Source of the DNA: Mesorhizobium sp. M7A.F.Ca.US.008.03.1.1
Lineage (GTDB): Bacteria; Pseudomonadota; Alphaproteobacteria; Rhizobiales; Rhizobiaceae
Length of the DNA: 64,000 nt
Direction of reading: 5' to 3'
Assembly: GCF_003997495.1 (NCBI RefSeq)
Contig: NZ_RZRU01000020.1
Coordinates: 1 to 64,000, forward strand
How positions within the stretch are numbered: the first letter of the stretch is position 1; the number at the start of each line of letters is the position of its first letter. The position numbers and the translations under genes were made by a program. Shown here in pieces: positions 1 through 8,047 of the stretch. The notes under the pieces were generated by a model that saw only the letters and a list, made by a program, of their open reading frames with translations, made no database searches and had not been told where the DNA came from.

Positions 1-769
1 CGCCTTCGACGTCTTCCGAGATGATGAGCAGCGGCTTCGAGGTCTGCACGACGGCTTCGAGAACCGGCAGCATGGCCTGGAGGTTGGACAGCTTCTTCTC
101 GTGCAGGAGGATGTAGACGTCCTCGAGTTCGGCAACCATCTTGTCGGCGTTGGTGACGAAGTAGGGCGAGAGGTAGCCGCGGTCGAACTGCATGCCTTCG
201 ACGACTTCGAGTTCGGTCTCGGCGGTCTTGGCTTCCTCAACCGTGATGACGCCTTCGTTGCCGACCTTCTGCATCGCTTCGGCGATCATCTTGCCGACCG
301 AAGCATCGCCGTTGCCGGCGATGGTGCCGACCTGGGCAACCTCTTCGGAGGTCTTGATCTTCTTGGCGTTCTTGATCAGGGTCGCAACGACGTCGGTTAC
401 CGCGAGGTCGATGCCGCGCTTCAGGTCCATCGGGTTCATGCCGGCGGCAACGGCCTTGTGGCCTTCCTGGACGATCGACTGCGCCAGAACGGTCGCGGTC
501 GTGGTGCCGTCGCCAGCGATGTCGTTGGTCTTCGAAGCAACTTCGCGGACCATCTGCGCGCCCATGTTTTCGAACTTGTCCTCAAGCTCGATTTCCTTGG
601 CGACGGTGACGCCGTCCTTGGTGATGCGCGGGGCGCCGAACGACTTGTCGATGACCACGTTGCGGCCCTTGGGGCCGAGCGTGACCTTCACCGCGTCAGC
701 GAGGATGTTGACACCGCGCAGCATGCGCTCGCGGGCATCGCGGGAGAATTTTACGTCTTTGGCAGCCAT
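1..769 (-). CDS. groEL: Chaperonin GroEL (60 kDa), N-terminal part, cut by window edge
   Basis: ATP-driven cytosolic folding chaperone; two stacked heptameric rings work with GroES. About 256 residues are visible from the ATG at 769. The frame opens with the usual MAAKDVKFSRDARE-type start, then the nucleotide-binding stretch LGPKGRNVVIDKSFG and the GDGTTT ATPase motif (about residues 86-91). The rest (about 290 residues) lies beyond position 1. It is the second gene of a groES-groEL operon, only 2 nt after the groES stop, with GGAG of the ribosome site inside groES. Regulation: the upstream CIRCE element implies HrcA repression. Rhizobia often have several groEL copies; which copy this is cannot be told from the window. 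Confidence 0.97.
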   Translation of the reverse strand, partial: MAAKDVKFSRDARERMLRGVNILADAVKVTLGPKGRNVVIDKSFGAPRITKDGVTVAKEIELEDKFENMGAQMVREVASKTNDIAGDGTTTATVLAQSIVQEGHKAVAAGMNPMDLKRGIDLAVTDVVATLIKNAKKIKTSEEVAQVGTIAGNGDASVGKMIAEAMQKVGNEGVITVEEAKTAETELEVVEGMQFDRGYLSPYFVTNADKMVAELEDVYILLHEKKLSNLQAMLPVLEAVVQTSKPLLIISEDVEG

Positions 770-771
770 TT

Positions 772-1128
772 TTAGCTCCTGGCAGGGGCTTCAATCGAGC
801 CCGGGAATTCAGTTGACGAAAGGGCCTGATATGAGCCGATGATGCCCATGATGTCGGATTCCTTCATGATCAGAAGGTCTTCGCCATTGAGCTTGACTTC
901 CGTGCCCGACCACTTGCTGAACAGGATGCGGTCGCCGGCCTTGACGTCCAGCGGGACCAGCTTGCCAGCTTCGTCACGAGCGCCGAAGCCGACAGCGATG
1001 ATCTCGCCTTCCTGCGGCTTTTCCTTTGCCGTGTCGGGGATGATGATCCCGCCAGCGGTCTTGGATTCGGATTCGACCCGGCGAACGACCACGCGGTCAT
1101 GCAGCGGGCGGAACTTCGACTTTGCCAT
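772..1128 (-). CDS. groES: Co-chaperonin GroES with a 20-residue C-terminal extension
   Basis: Heptameric lid of the GroEL chamber. The sequence begins MAKSKFRPLHDRVVVRR and carries the mobile-loop region around GGIIIPDTAKEKPQ and the terminal DLLIMKESDIMGIIG of the family. GroES normally ends there, at about 98 residues. Here the frame continues for another 20 residues (SYQALSSTEFPGSIEAPARS) and stops 2 nt before groEL. The first extra codon is TCA, so a TGA-to-TCA change of the normal stop would explain the read-through; this is inferred. The extension overlaps what should be the groES-groEL spacer and the groEL ribosome site. First gene of the CIRCE-controlled operon. Confidence 0.95.
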   Translation of the reverse strand: MAKSKFRPLHDRVVVRRVESESKTAGGIIIPDTAKEKPQEGEIIAVGFGARDEAGKLVPLDVKAGDRILFSKWSGTEVKLNGEDLLIMKESDIMGIIGSYQALSSTEFPGSIEAPARS

Positions 1129-1167
1129 TTTCGGATTTTTCCCTGGTGCGCTGTTGAGGGGTTTTTG

Positions 1168-1194
1168 TTAGCACTCGCGATGGACGAGTGCTAA
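1168..1194. promoter_or_regulatory. CIRCE operator (HrcA-binding site) of groESL
   Basis: Perfect TTAGCACTC-N9-GAGTGCTAA inverted repeat, 40 bp upstream of the groES ATG. CIRCE sites bind the HrcA repressor and confer heat-shock control on groESL operons. Confidence 0.95.
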
Positions 1195-1544
1195 CGCGAT
1201 AGTGAGGTAGGCTGTAAGCGGGCACTCGTCAAGACGGACGAGGGCAGGCGAGGAGCTCTGGCCCCCTCCCCGGTGGAACCCAACGCATACGCGGCATCCG
1301 CGTTGATGGCTGCGAGCCCCACATTTCCATTGAATTCGGCGTCATGACGCCAACTTGCTCGCGCCGCTTCCAAGTCGTCAGTCGTGCTGCCGTCAGCACG
1401 AACATAGGGCTGCGCTTCACTTCCCGTCGAAGCCGCGGCAAGCAGCGTCGCCGTCAGCACGCTCCTTTGCAGATGCTTGCCAAAGGTGGACAGTGAGCGC
1501 ACCTGCGCCGGGCTGTTGGTGCGAACGTAAGACGTCATTGACAA
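1191..1544 (-). pseudogene. Amino-terminal remnant of a subtilisin-type autotransporter protease
   Basis: A 117-codon frame with a signal-peptide-like segment (LQRSVLTATLLAAASTGSEAQ, ending in a plausible cleavage site) followed by residues resembling the start of a secreted subtilase: AINADAAYALGSTGEG is the pattern that precedes the catalytic-Asp strand (VTVAVLDTG) in S8 autotransporters. After GEG the similarity stops, the frame turns into unrelated residues and runs into the CIRCE element. The catalytic triad, passenger and beta-barrel are absent, so it is a 5' fragment cut by a rearrangement beside groES. The family call is inferred from this short motif only. Confidence 0.55.
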
Positions 1545-2540
1545 CTCCTTTTTGCAAGTCGAGCCCCTTCTCCACCTTCGGCCGCCGTCGACGCGAAGAA
1601 GTCCGCATCGCGTTGAAGACGAGCTGCGAAAAAGAGAAAGATGTGTTTGATGGCTGCGGCCCCAACGGTGCCTTCAGATTTGAGATCACTTCCGCCGCGA
1701 GCGGCTGAAGCTCCTCGCAACGTCAAATCGAATCTGCTGCCAAGCCTCCAGGAAAGGAGAGCATTGCTCATCTCGCGCTTGTGCATGCAGTCAACCTTCG
1801 ATCCGTGTTGCCACATCAAGAGCAAATGCCGTGCCAAAGCTCACTGGGAAGTGAACGCATGGCTCTCCCTGAAAACCTCACAAATCCAGCATGGTCAATT
1901 GTGCGGAACCCGACATGCGTCTTCTGCCACTGTCAGCTTTCGGACAGGCATGACGCGTTTCGCGCCGACCACCGGTCGATCGGTTTTGGGGCCGGTCTGT
2001 TCGCCTCATAAGAGCGCGTTACATTGCGTAGCGGTTTCCCGAGCGCCGCCACATGACACTGGACCTGCAGGTAGCACCGGCTTCTCATCCAGCCTTACTT
2101 TGGCCCCCTCGCGTATCAAATTCCCGCTGGCGAGCCCTGCTTTCATAGATCGCACCATGCCGGATGTCTGCTCTGGCGCCCGACCCGCTGGCACGATCTC
2201 GATCCGGCATAAGGGCGCAGCATCTTTGCAGGCCGTTTCATCCCGGCGTCCTGCTTGGCTGACAGACCGCACTTGGCGAGCGGTCTCCATGCTCTCTCCA
2301 AGGACCATCCCTGCGGCTGGCTTGTCGACCTATGGGCGGGTCCGGCCGCCCGAAACCCTCGCGCCATCAGCTTTTTTCCCCGCCGCCTGCGGCGGCTTCC
2401 TCGCGCCGCTTCGCTCACAAAAAAGCTGCCCGCTCGGGTCCTTCACTGTCGCTGCGGCCCTGTCGGATTCAGGCGGTCCTGACGCGCCCATTACGGTGCG
2501 CCATCGCAGGGGATGGTCCCCGGCGAAACCACAAAAGGAG
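1545..2540. other. No convincing gene; decayed accessory DNA upstream of the DUF736 gene
   Basis: About 1 kb with several long open frames on both strands, but none has a recognisable motif, a good ribosome site or consistent codon use. The right part (about 2360-2540) holds a long hairpin (separate entry) and the leader of the next gene. Confidence 0.6.
2368..2428. repeat. Long hairpin in the leader of the DUF736 gene
   Basis: CAGCTTTTTT (2368-2377) and AAAAAAGCTG (2419-2428) are perfect 10-nt inverted arms. A second hairpin, GCCGCC-TGC-GGCGGC, lies within the loop at about 2382-2396. It sits 120 bp before the first transfer-region gene. It could be a terminator for upstream transcription (T-run in the left arm, A-run in the right arm work in both directions) or a regulatory leader. 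Confidence 0.6.
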
Positions 2541-2548
2541 ACTTCGAA

Positions 2549-2872
2549 ATGACCGCGATCGGTTACGTCAACAAGCAGGAAAACGGCGCCTACAAGGGCC
2601 AGTTCAAGACGCTCAGCGTCCGCGCCGACATCGATATCGTCCCCAACCAGGCCAAGAGCGCCGATAACCATCCCGACTTCCGGGTGCTTACGCAAGGGGT
2701 CGAAGTCGGCGCTGGCTGGATCCGCACCGGCGAGACTTCCGGCAAGGATTATGTGAGCCTGTCGATTGCAGCGCCGGAGTTCGGACCGCGCAAGCTCTAC
2801 GCCAATCTCGGCCGAGCCGCCGGCCAGGACGATCACGACACCTACGCCATCATCTGGAACCCGGCCGACTGA
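2549..2872 (+). CDS. DUF736 family protein
   Basis: 107 residues beginning MTAIGYVNKQENGAYKGQF, the typical opening of the DUF736 family, small proteins of unknown biochemical role found almost only in conjugative and integrative elements of alpha-proteobacteria. The start at 2549 is fixed by AAAAGGAG 8 nt upstream; an earlier in-frame ATG at 2513 lacks a site. The protein looks soluble, with no signal peptide or membrane segment, and contains a KLYANLGRAAGQDD stretch typical of the family. It heads the transfer cluster and is followed by a hairpin (2886-2917). Its place beside excision and relaxase genes suggests a role in element maintenance or transfer, but none is demonstrated. Confidence 0.85.
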   Translation: MTAIGYVNKQENGAYKGQFKTLSVRADIDIVPNQAKSADNHPDFRVLTQGVEVGAGWIRTGETSGKDYVSLSIAAPEFGPRKLYANLGRAAGQDDHDTYAIIWNPAD

Positions 2873-2885
2873 CCGGCCGAGATAA

Positions 2886-2917
2886 GAGCCTCGCGCCGCA
2901 GCCCCGGCGCGGGGCTC
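2886..2917 (+). terminator. Hairpin after the DUF736 gene
   Basis: Twelve-nt arms GAGCCTCGCGCC (2886-2897) and GGCGCGGGGCTC (2906-2917) with one mismatch and an 8-nt loop, starting 13 nt after the stop codon. There is no clear T-tract, so it is either a weak terminator or an mRNA-stabilising hairpin. Confidence 0.5.
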
Positions 2918-3053
2918 ATTCCCAGGAGTTCCACCCAAACCCCGTCCGCCCTAAAGGGCGGCGAAAACTCTCCCCCGACTCTTCGCCCGTCCCCGAGACG
3001 ATCTCCCTCGCCCATCCTCGCCCTCGCTTGTCCGAAGCGAAACGAGGATCATC

Positions 3054-3323
3054 ATGGACGACGAAAACGAACGCGCGGCCCGCGCGAAAAAGGGCAGCCC
3101 GTTTCTCAGCACAGCCCAAGCCGCCTTCTATATCGGGCTCTCCCAGCGCACGCTCGAAAAGATGCGGCTCAAGGGCGGCGGCCCGAAATTCCGCAAGCAC
3201 GGCCGCTATGTCCGCTATCACATCGACGAACTCGACCATTGGTCGAAAGGACACCCGCAGCACTCCATCGCCGGCGATGGCAAGGCCGGTTCCGGCCAGG
3301 GCGGCACGGGAGGCCGTTCATGA
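3054..3323 (+). CDS. rdfS: Excisionase-type HTH protein, RdfS-like recombination directionality factor
   Basis: 89-residue basic protein with a MerR/excisionase-type winged helix: FLSTAQAAFYIGLSQRTLEKMR (helix-turn-helix, about residues 17-38) followed by PKFRKHGRYVRYHIDELDHW (wing). In Mesorhizobium ICEs the first gene of the rdfS-traF-rlxS transfer operon has this size and fold and encodes the factor that turns the integrase toward excision. The order here (HTH gene, TraF-like peptidase, transglycosylase, relaxase) matches, hence the symbol. Its stop overlaps the next start (ATGA at 3320-3323), indicating translational coupling. The tail after residue 70 is Gly/Ser-rich and probably unstructured. 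It could instead be a generic HTH_17 regulator. Confidence 0.75.
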   Translation: MDDENERAARAKKGSPFLSTAQAAFYIGLSQRTLEKMRLKGGGPKFRKHGRYVRYHIDELDHWSKGHPQHSIAGDGKAGSGQGGTGGRS

Positions 3324-3868
3324 GGCGGCGCCCTTCCATCCATCTGATCGGCAGCCGCCTGAGGCGTGTTCGAGCCCGTAAGACGGTCGCCTTGGCCGCG
3401 GCCGGTCTCGGTCTTTTGGGCTTCACGGCGCTGGGAAAGCCCGCCCCTTGGCTGGTCTGGAACGCCTCGGCCAGCGCGCCGATCGGCCTTTACCGCATCG
3501 CTGCGGGAGCGCTGGCGCGTGGCGATCTCGTGCTCGTGCGCCCGCCTGAATACGCGGCGTATCTCGCCGCCGAGCGCAGCTATCTGCCTCGCAATGTGCC
3601 GCTGGCAAAACGTCTTGCAGCGCTGCCGGACGATAATGTCTGCGCCTTCAATGACGCCATCATCATCGGCGGCGACATCGTCGCGCGCCGGCTCAAAATC
3701 GACGCCGAAGGCCGACCTTTGCCATGGTGGAACGGCTGCCGAGCGCTCGGGGATAACGAGGTTTTCCTGCTCGGCAGCGACAAAAACCGCTCCTTCGACA
3801 GCCGCTATTTCGGGCCTGTTCCCACTCAAAATGTCATCGGGAGGCTCGTACCACTATGGACCGAGTGA
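3320..3868 (+). CDS. traF: TraF-like S26 signal peptidase of conjugative transfer
   Basis: 182 residues. An amino-terminal transmembrane segment (KTVALAAAGLGLLGFTAL, about residues 23-40) anchors it; the S26 box follows as NASASAPIGLYRI with the likely nucleophilic Ser. The general-base Lys is probably in the VPLAKRLAALPDDNV stretch, which resembles the Lys box of TraF. The carboxyl part has GDNEVFLLGSDKNRSFDSRYFGPV, the conserved box of TraF/LepB proteins. TraF matures and cyclises pilin (TrbC) in RK2-type systems, and a trbC gene is present at 28.0 kb. The start at 3320 overlaps the previous stop; an in-frame earlier ATG (3239) lies within the HTH gene and is unlikely. Confidence 0.88.
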   Translation: MRRRPSIHLIGSRLRRVRARKTVALAAAGLGLLGFTALGKPAPWLVWNASASAPIGLYRIAAGALARGDLVLVRPPEYAAYLAAERSYLPRNVPLAKRLAALPDDNVCAFNDAIIIGGDIVARRLKIDAEGRPLPWWNGCRALGDNEVFLLGSDKNRSFDSRYFGPVPTQNVIGRLVPLWTE

Positions 3869-4539
3869 CCCTCCTCTTGTTGGGCATGATCGCCATTGCG
3901 CCATGCGCCTGTTCCGCCTCGACCGGCGCTGAGCCGGTCGCCATCTCCCAAAGTCCGCAGCTGCGAAAGTGGCAGACGTTGGTATCGGAAGCAAGCCGGC
4001 GCTTCCATATTCCCCAAGCCTGGATCTATGCCGTCATGGCTGCCGAAAGCGGCGGCAAGACAATGCGCGGCGGCCGCCCCATCACCTCCCCCGCTGGCGC
4101 CATGGGCCTCATGCAGGTGATGCCCGGCACCTATGAAGAGATGCGGGTCGAACACGGCCTTGGGCCTAACCCCCACGATCCGCGCGACAATATCCTGGCC
4201 GGCACGGCCTATCTCAGTGCCATGTATGACCGCTTCGGATTTCCTGGCCTGTTTGGCGCCTACAATGCCGGTCCCGAGCGCTACGACGAGCATTTGAAGC
4301 GTGGCAAACCGCTGCCAGAAGAGACCGTCGAGTACCTCGACCAACTCAAGGCGGCCGGAGTTTCGGCGGCCGACATCGAGGCGTTCGAAAGCCAATCTGT
4401 CGCTCCAAAGGCGCAAATCGCTCCTCTCGGACGGTCGCTGTTCTTCATTCATGACGGTGTTCACTCAGGCGTGCGAAACGGCGATCTCTTCGTGCCGCTC
4501 GGCAAGGACGGCGCGCAGCCGAAGGAGCCGGTGCGTTAG
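3856..4539 (+). CDS. VirB1-like lytic transglycosylase
   Basis: 227 residues, predicted periplasmic: an amino-terminal hydrophobic segment (LLLLGMIAIAPCACSAS) ends in a lipobox-like Cys, so it may be a lipoprotein. The SLT domain shows the catalytic Glu at about residue 64 (MAAESGG), GAMGLMQVMPGTY, NILAGTAYLSAMYDRFG and the GAYNAGP motif. Such enzymes open peptidoglycan locally for assembly of the transfer channel. It overlaps traF by 13 nt. The last 50 residues, beyond the fold, carry FFIHDGVHSGV and have no recognised role. Confidence 0.9.
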   Translation: MDRVTLLLLGMIAIAPCACSASTGAEPVAISQSPQLRKWQTLVSEASRRFHIPQAWIYAVMAAESGGKTMRGGRPITSPAGAMGLMQVMPGTYEEMRVEHGLGPNPHDPRDNILAGTAYLSAMYDRFGFPGLFGAYNAGPERYDEHLKRGKPLPEETVEYLDQLKAAGVSAADIEAFESQSVAPKAQIAPLGRSLFFIHDGVHSGVRNGDLFVPLGKDGAQPKEPVR

Positions 4540-4595
4540 CCATGGCGGACGGGGGCGCGTCTGGCGGGGCTGGGCGCGGAAGGCAAGATAAAGGT

Positions 4596-4614
4596 ACCGC
4601 CTCCAGGAGGCGGT
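4596..4614. repeat. Perfect short palindrome before the relaxase gene
   Basis: ACCGCCTCC-A-GGAGGCGGT, followed by TTAAATCTTT. It lies 57 nt after the transglycosylase stop and about 100 nt before the relaxase ribosome site. It could be a weak terminator/attenuator or a protein-binding site such as part of an origin of transfer. Confidence 0.55.
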
Positions 4615-4717
4615 TAAATCTTTGTCTGCACATCGTTTTTCCGGGAGGCTGCCGCCGGTGCCAAGAGGGTTTGACGTGTAAGTGTCTGATTTTGCTTGAT
4701 ATGTCTGGGAGGCTCGC

Positions 4718-6688
4718 ATTAAGGATGACGAGTTCAGGCCGAAGCTCGGCAAAATCGGGTCGCGCGGCTCGAAGGCCGGCAAACGCTATGCCGGCCAGGT
4801 TCGTGCGGCGATCAACCGGGCTGGCGGCCGGCCGCAACGCGGTGGTCGCTTCACAGGAAGCCGGACAGGGCGCGGCGGGGCGGCCGCCGCACTGCTGAAA
4901 TCGCGCGACCGGTATGCCGCCTTCCGCCAGCGCCGGGTGATCGTCAAGGCGCGGGTCGTCAAGCTCGCCGGCAAGGGCGCGGACGGGGCGCGTGCCCATC
5001 TACGCTATCTTCAGCGCGACGGGGTCACCCGCGAAGGTGAACCTGGCGAGCTCTACGGCGCCGACAGCGGCCGCGTCGACGGCAAGGCGTTCATCGATCG
5101 CGCGGACGGCGACCGCCATCAGTTCCGCTTCATCGTCGCTGCCGAAGACGGCATCGAGTACGACGACCTCAAGGCGCTGACGCGGCGGCTCATGGCGCAG
5201 ATGCAGGAAGACCTCGGCACGAAGCTCGACTGGGTCGCGGTCGATCATTTCAACACCGGCCACCCGCACAGCCACATCATCGTCCGTGGCAGGGACGACC
5301 GTGGCGAGAACCTGGTCATCGCGCGCGAATATATCTCATCTGGCATCCGCGAGCGGGCGGCCGAGCTGGTCAGCCTCGATCTCGGTCCGCGAACCGACCG
5401 CGAGATTGAGCTTCGCCTGCGCCGGGAAATGGAGCAGGAACGCTTCACCAGCATCGACCGTCGGCTGCTCAGCATGCGTGATGATGACGGCCTGGTCTCG
5501 CCGGGCGGTCCCGACGCCATTCGCCAGACGCTGCACCAGGGACGGCTGCGCAAGCTCGAGCGGATGGGTCTGGCCGCGGAGGTCGGCGCTGGCTCCTGGC
5601 GCCTCGACGATGAGCTCGAAGCCACGCTGCGCCGCACCGGCGAACGCGGCGACATCATCAAGACCATGCACCGCGAACTGACCGGCAAGGGGCTTGCCCG
5701 CAGGGCCGCCGACTGGGTGATCCACGATCGATCCGGCGAGCCCGTCCAGTCTCTCGTCGGTCGCGTTGTCGCGCGTGGACTGGCCGACGAGATCAATGAC
5801 CGCCATTACATGATCGTCGACGCCGTCGACGGTAAGAGCCATTGGATCAACATCGGTAGAGGCGAGGCGATGGAAACGATGCCTAATGGCTGCATCGTGC
5901 GTGTCGCGCCAAGGAACACCGAGCCGAGGCAGGTCGATCGTACCATCGCCGAAATCGCCGCCGCGCATGGCGGCCGTTACGACGTCGATATGCACCTGAA
6001 GCATGACCCATCCGCCACCGAGAGCTTTGCGCGAACGCATGTGCGGCGGCTGGAGGCGATCCGCCGCGCGACCGGCGGCGTTGAGCGAGAGCCGAACGGC
6101 ACCTGGCTCATCGCGCCGGACCATCTCGATCGCGTCGCGAATTATGAGGGCCAGCGGGCCAGGGCCGAGCCTGTCGTTGCCGACAAGCTCTCCTCAATGG
6201 CGCTGGAGCGACAGGTCAGCTTCAACGGCGCCACCTGGCTCGACCGGGAGCTGGTTGCCGATAGACCCGAGCCTTTGCACGGATCCGGCTTCGGCCGCGA
6301 CGTGAGAGAGGCGCAAGCTCGCCGGCGGCAGTGGCTGATCGCGCAAGGCCTCGCGCATAAAGAACAGGATGGGATCGTCTATCGAGCCAACATGCTTTCG
6401 ATCCTGCGCCAGCGAGAACTGAACCGTGTTGCTGGCCAACTGTCGGAGGAACTTGGCCTGCCCTATGCCGAAGCGCGATTCGGAGGACGAGTAGAGGGTA
6501 CGCTCCGCCGCTCCGTCGAGCTTGCCAGCGGAAAATATGCCGTCGTTGAAAAGTCGCGCGAGTTCACGCTGGTGCCATGGCGGCCGGTGCTTGAGCGCCA
6601 TGTGGGCAAGGAGGTCTCCGGTGTCGTGAGTGGGGAGGGGATTTCATGGACCGTCGGCCGGCAAAGGAGCGGACCTGGTGTTTCGTGA
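4718..6688 (+). CDS. rlxS: RlxS/VirD2-type relaxase (DUF3363 family), apparent ATT start
   Basis: About 656 residues if read from ATT at 4718. The relaxase region (about residues 75-200) shows LRYLQRDGV, QFRFIVAAEDG, DWVAVDHFNTGHPHSHIIVRG (the HxH metal-binding motif) and SSGIRERAAELVSLDLGPRTDREIE. The carboxyl part is DUF3363-like, ending TLVPWRPVLERHVG...IGRQRSG-type residues. The first ATG/GTG is about 219 nt downstream at 4937, but the frame from 4718 is uninterrupted and reads DDEFRPKLGKIGSRGSKAGKR, the usual family start. GGGAGG sits 5 nt before the ATT, where an ATG is expected. The protein would nick oriT and pilot DNA to TraG and the Trb channel. Confidence 0.88.
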   Translation: MKDDEFRPKLGKIGSRGSKAGKRYAGQVRAAINRAGGRPQRGGRFTGSRTGRGGAAAALLKSRDRYAAFRQRRVIVKARVVKLAGKGADGARAHLRYLQRDGVTREGEPGELYGADSGRVDGKAFIDRADGDRHQFRFIVAAEDGIEYDDLKALTRRLMAQMQEDLGTKLDWVAVDHFNTGHPHSHIIVRGRDDRGENLVIAREYISSGIRERAAELVSLDLGPRTDREIELRLRREMEQERFTSIDRRLLSMRDDDGLVSPGGPDAIRQTLHQGRLRKLERMGLAAEVGAGSWRLDDELEATLRRTGERGDIIKTMHRELTGKGLARRAADWVIHDRSGEPVQSLVGRVVARGLADEINDRHYMIVDAVDGKSHWINIGRGEAMETMPNGCIVRVAPRNTEPRQVDRTIAEIAAAHGGRYDVDMHLKHDPSATESFARTHVRRLEAIRRATGGVEREPNGTWLIAPDHLDRVANYEGQRARAEPVVADKLSSMALERQVSFNGATWLDRELVADRPEPLHGSGFGRDVREAQARRRQWLIAQGLAHKEQDGIVYRANMLSILRQRELNRVAGQLSEELGLPYAEARFGGRVEGTLRRSVELASGKYAVVEKSREFTLVPWRPVLERHVGKEVSGVVSGEGISWTVGRQRSGPGVS

Positions 6689-7043
6689 GATGGTGTACAG
6701 CTTTTTAGCCAGCGGCGCGGGCAGCCATGCGAGCCCGCGTAGACCTTATGGCCGCACGCCCGCAATCGGTCGCATGGACCTGCCAGGCGGGGCGGCTTTG
6801 GAGCGTTCGGACCCGACACGCTGCGTGAGTGGCCAGACTTCGAGCGCTCGAAGATGCGGACTGTTGTCTGCTGGCCGGCGTTATTCCGGCTGGCCTATGA
6901 CCGCGGCGCAACAGTTCACCGCTGAAGTTGCCACGGGCGAACATCGACAAGAGAAAAAACACCATTGCGCGTTACAAATCGCCGTTGAAAGCGTTTAGGT
7001 TGCATGCGCTTCGCCAAGTAAACGGATACCCCAGAAGAGAGCC
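6689..7043. other. No recognisable gene between relaxase and the AAA ATPase
   Basis: 355 bp without a supported coding frame or strong structure. It is the left flank of the IetAS-like cassette and probably contains its promoter. Confidence 0.6.
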
Positions 7044-8030
7044 ATGACCACGGCCCGCCATATCGTGACGCTGCTTAAAAGCCACATTGCCGGCGACGAG
7101 GATCGTTTCCTCTCTATCGCGATGCAGCTTGCTGCGCATGAGGCACGTCAAGGCCATGGCAAGCTTGCTCAGGAGCTCAAGGATCTGGTCGACGCAGCCA
7201 AGAGCAGGGACGCCCGGATTGCCAAGAGCAGTCGGCCGGTTCCCCTTTTTCAGCCAAAGGGCGAACTCGCAGGCCTCCTGCATGTGCGCTATCCGGACCT
7301 GCGACTGACGGACATGATTTTGCCGGACAGTCTGCGCTCGCGCCTGCACCGCGTGCTGGGAGAGCAGCGCCAACAAGCAAGCTTGCGCGAGCACGGGCTT
7401 GTTCCCCGTCGCAAACTGCTTCTGGTCGGCCCGCCAGGATCAGGCAAGACGATGACCGCATCGGCATTGGCCGGGGAGCTTCATCTGCCCCTTTTCATGA
7501 TCGTCCTCGATGGTTTGATCACCAAGTTCATGGGAGAGACTGCCGGAAAGCTGCGGCTTGTTTTTGATGCAATGCAGGCGACGCGGGGCGTCTACTTCTT
7601 TGACGAATTCGATGCCATCGGCGCGCGTCGAGGCGAACGCCAGGATGTTGGCGAGATTCGGCGCGTGCTGAATTCGTTTCTGCAGTTTCTCGAGCAAGAC
7701 GACAGCCACAGCCTGATTATTGCGGCAACAAATCATCCCGAGCTGCTCGACAGAGCTTTGTTCCGCCGTTTCGACGATGTCATCGAATACGCCGTGCCCG
7801 ATCGGCCGATTATCGAGGCGCTGCTTCGGGCTCGACTCGACCGCTTCGACACCAGAGGGCTTGCCTGGAACGAGGCGATCTCTCAGGCAGAGAGACTGTC
7901 GCAGGCCGAGATCACCCGCGCGGCCGACGACGCTGCAAAAACCATCATATTGCGGGGGGGGAAGCGGATCACCTCGGAAGCGCTCATCGACGCTCTGAAG
8001 GAACGCCGGCAGGCTTCGCTGTCTGAGTAG
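7044..8030 (+). CDS. ietA: AAA ATPase, IetA-like anti-phage protein
   Basis: 328 residues. A helical amino-terminal part (about 1-120) precedes a classical AAA domain: Walker A GPPGSGKT at 129-136, Walker B VYFFDEFDAIG with Asp187-Glu188, an IIAATNHPELLDRALFRRFD sensor/arginine-finger segment, and a small lid domain to the end. The gene is 17 nt from a large subtilisin-like protease gene; an AAA ATPase next to an S8 protease is the two-gene layout of the IetAS anti-phage system. ATP hydrolysis may hold the protease inactive or feed it substrates; the mechanism is not established. The start at 7044 is preceded by AGAAGAGAG. A DNA-maintenance or proteostasis role unrelated to phage is the main alternative. 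Confidence 0.85.
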   Translation: MTTARHIVTLLKSHIAGDEDRFLSIAMQLAAHEARQGHGKLAQELKDLVDAAKSRDARIAKSSRPVPLFQPKGELAGLLHVRYPDLRLTDMILPDSLRSRLHRVLGEQRQQASLREHGLVPRRKLLLVGPPGSGKTMTASALAGELHLPLFMIVLDGLITKFMGETAGKLRLVFDAMQATRGVYFFDEFDAIGARRGERQDVGEIRRVLNSFLQFLEQDDSHSLIIAATNHPELLDRALFRRFDDVIEYAVPDRPIIEALLRARLDRFDTRGLAWNEAISQAERLSQAEITRAADDAAKTIILRGGKRITSEALIDALKERRQASLSE

Positions 8031-8047
8031 CGACAGCACAGATCATA

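Noticed and set aside
1641..2552. 303-codon open frame on the plus strand
   Set aside because: No motif, unnatural Pro/Arg/Ser-rich composition, overlaps hairpins and other equally long frames; typical of chance frames in high-GC DNA.
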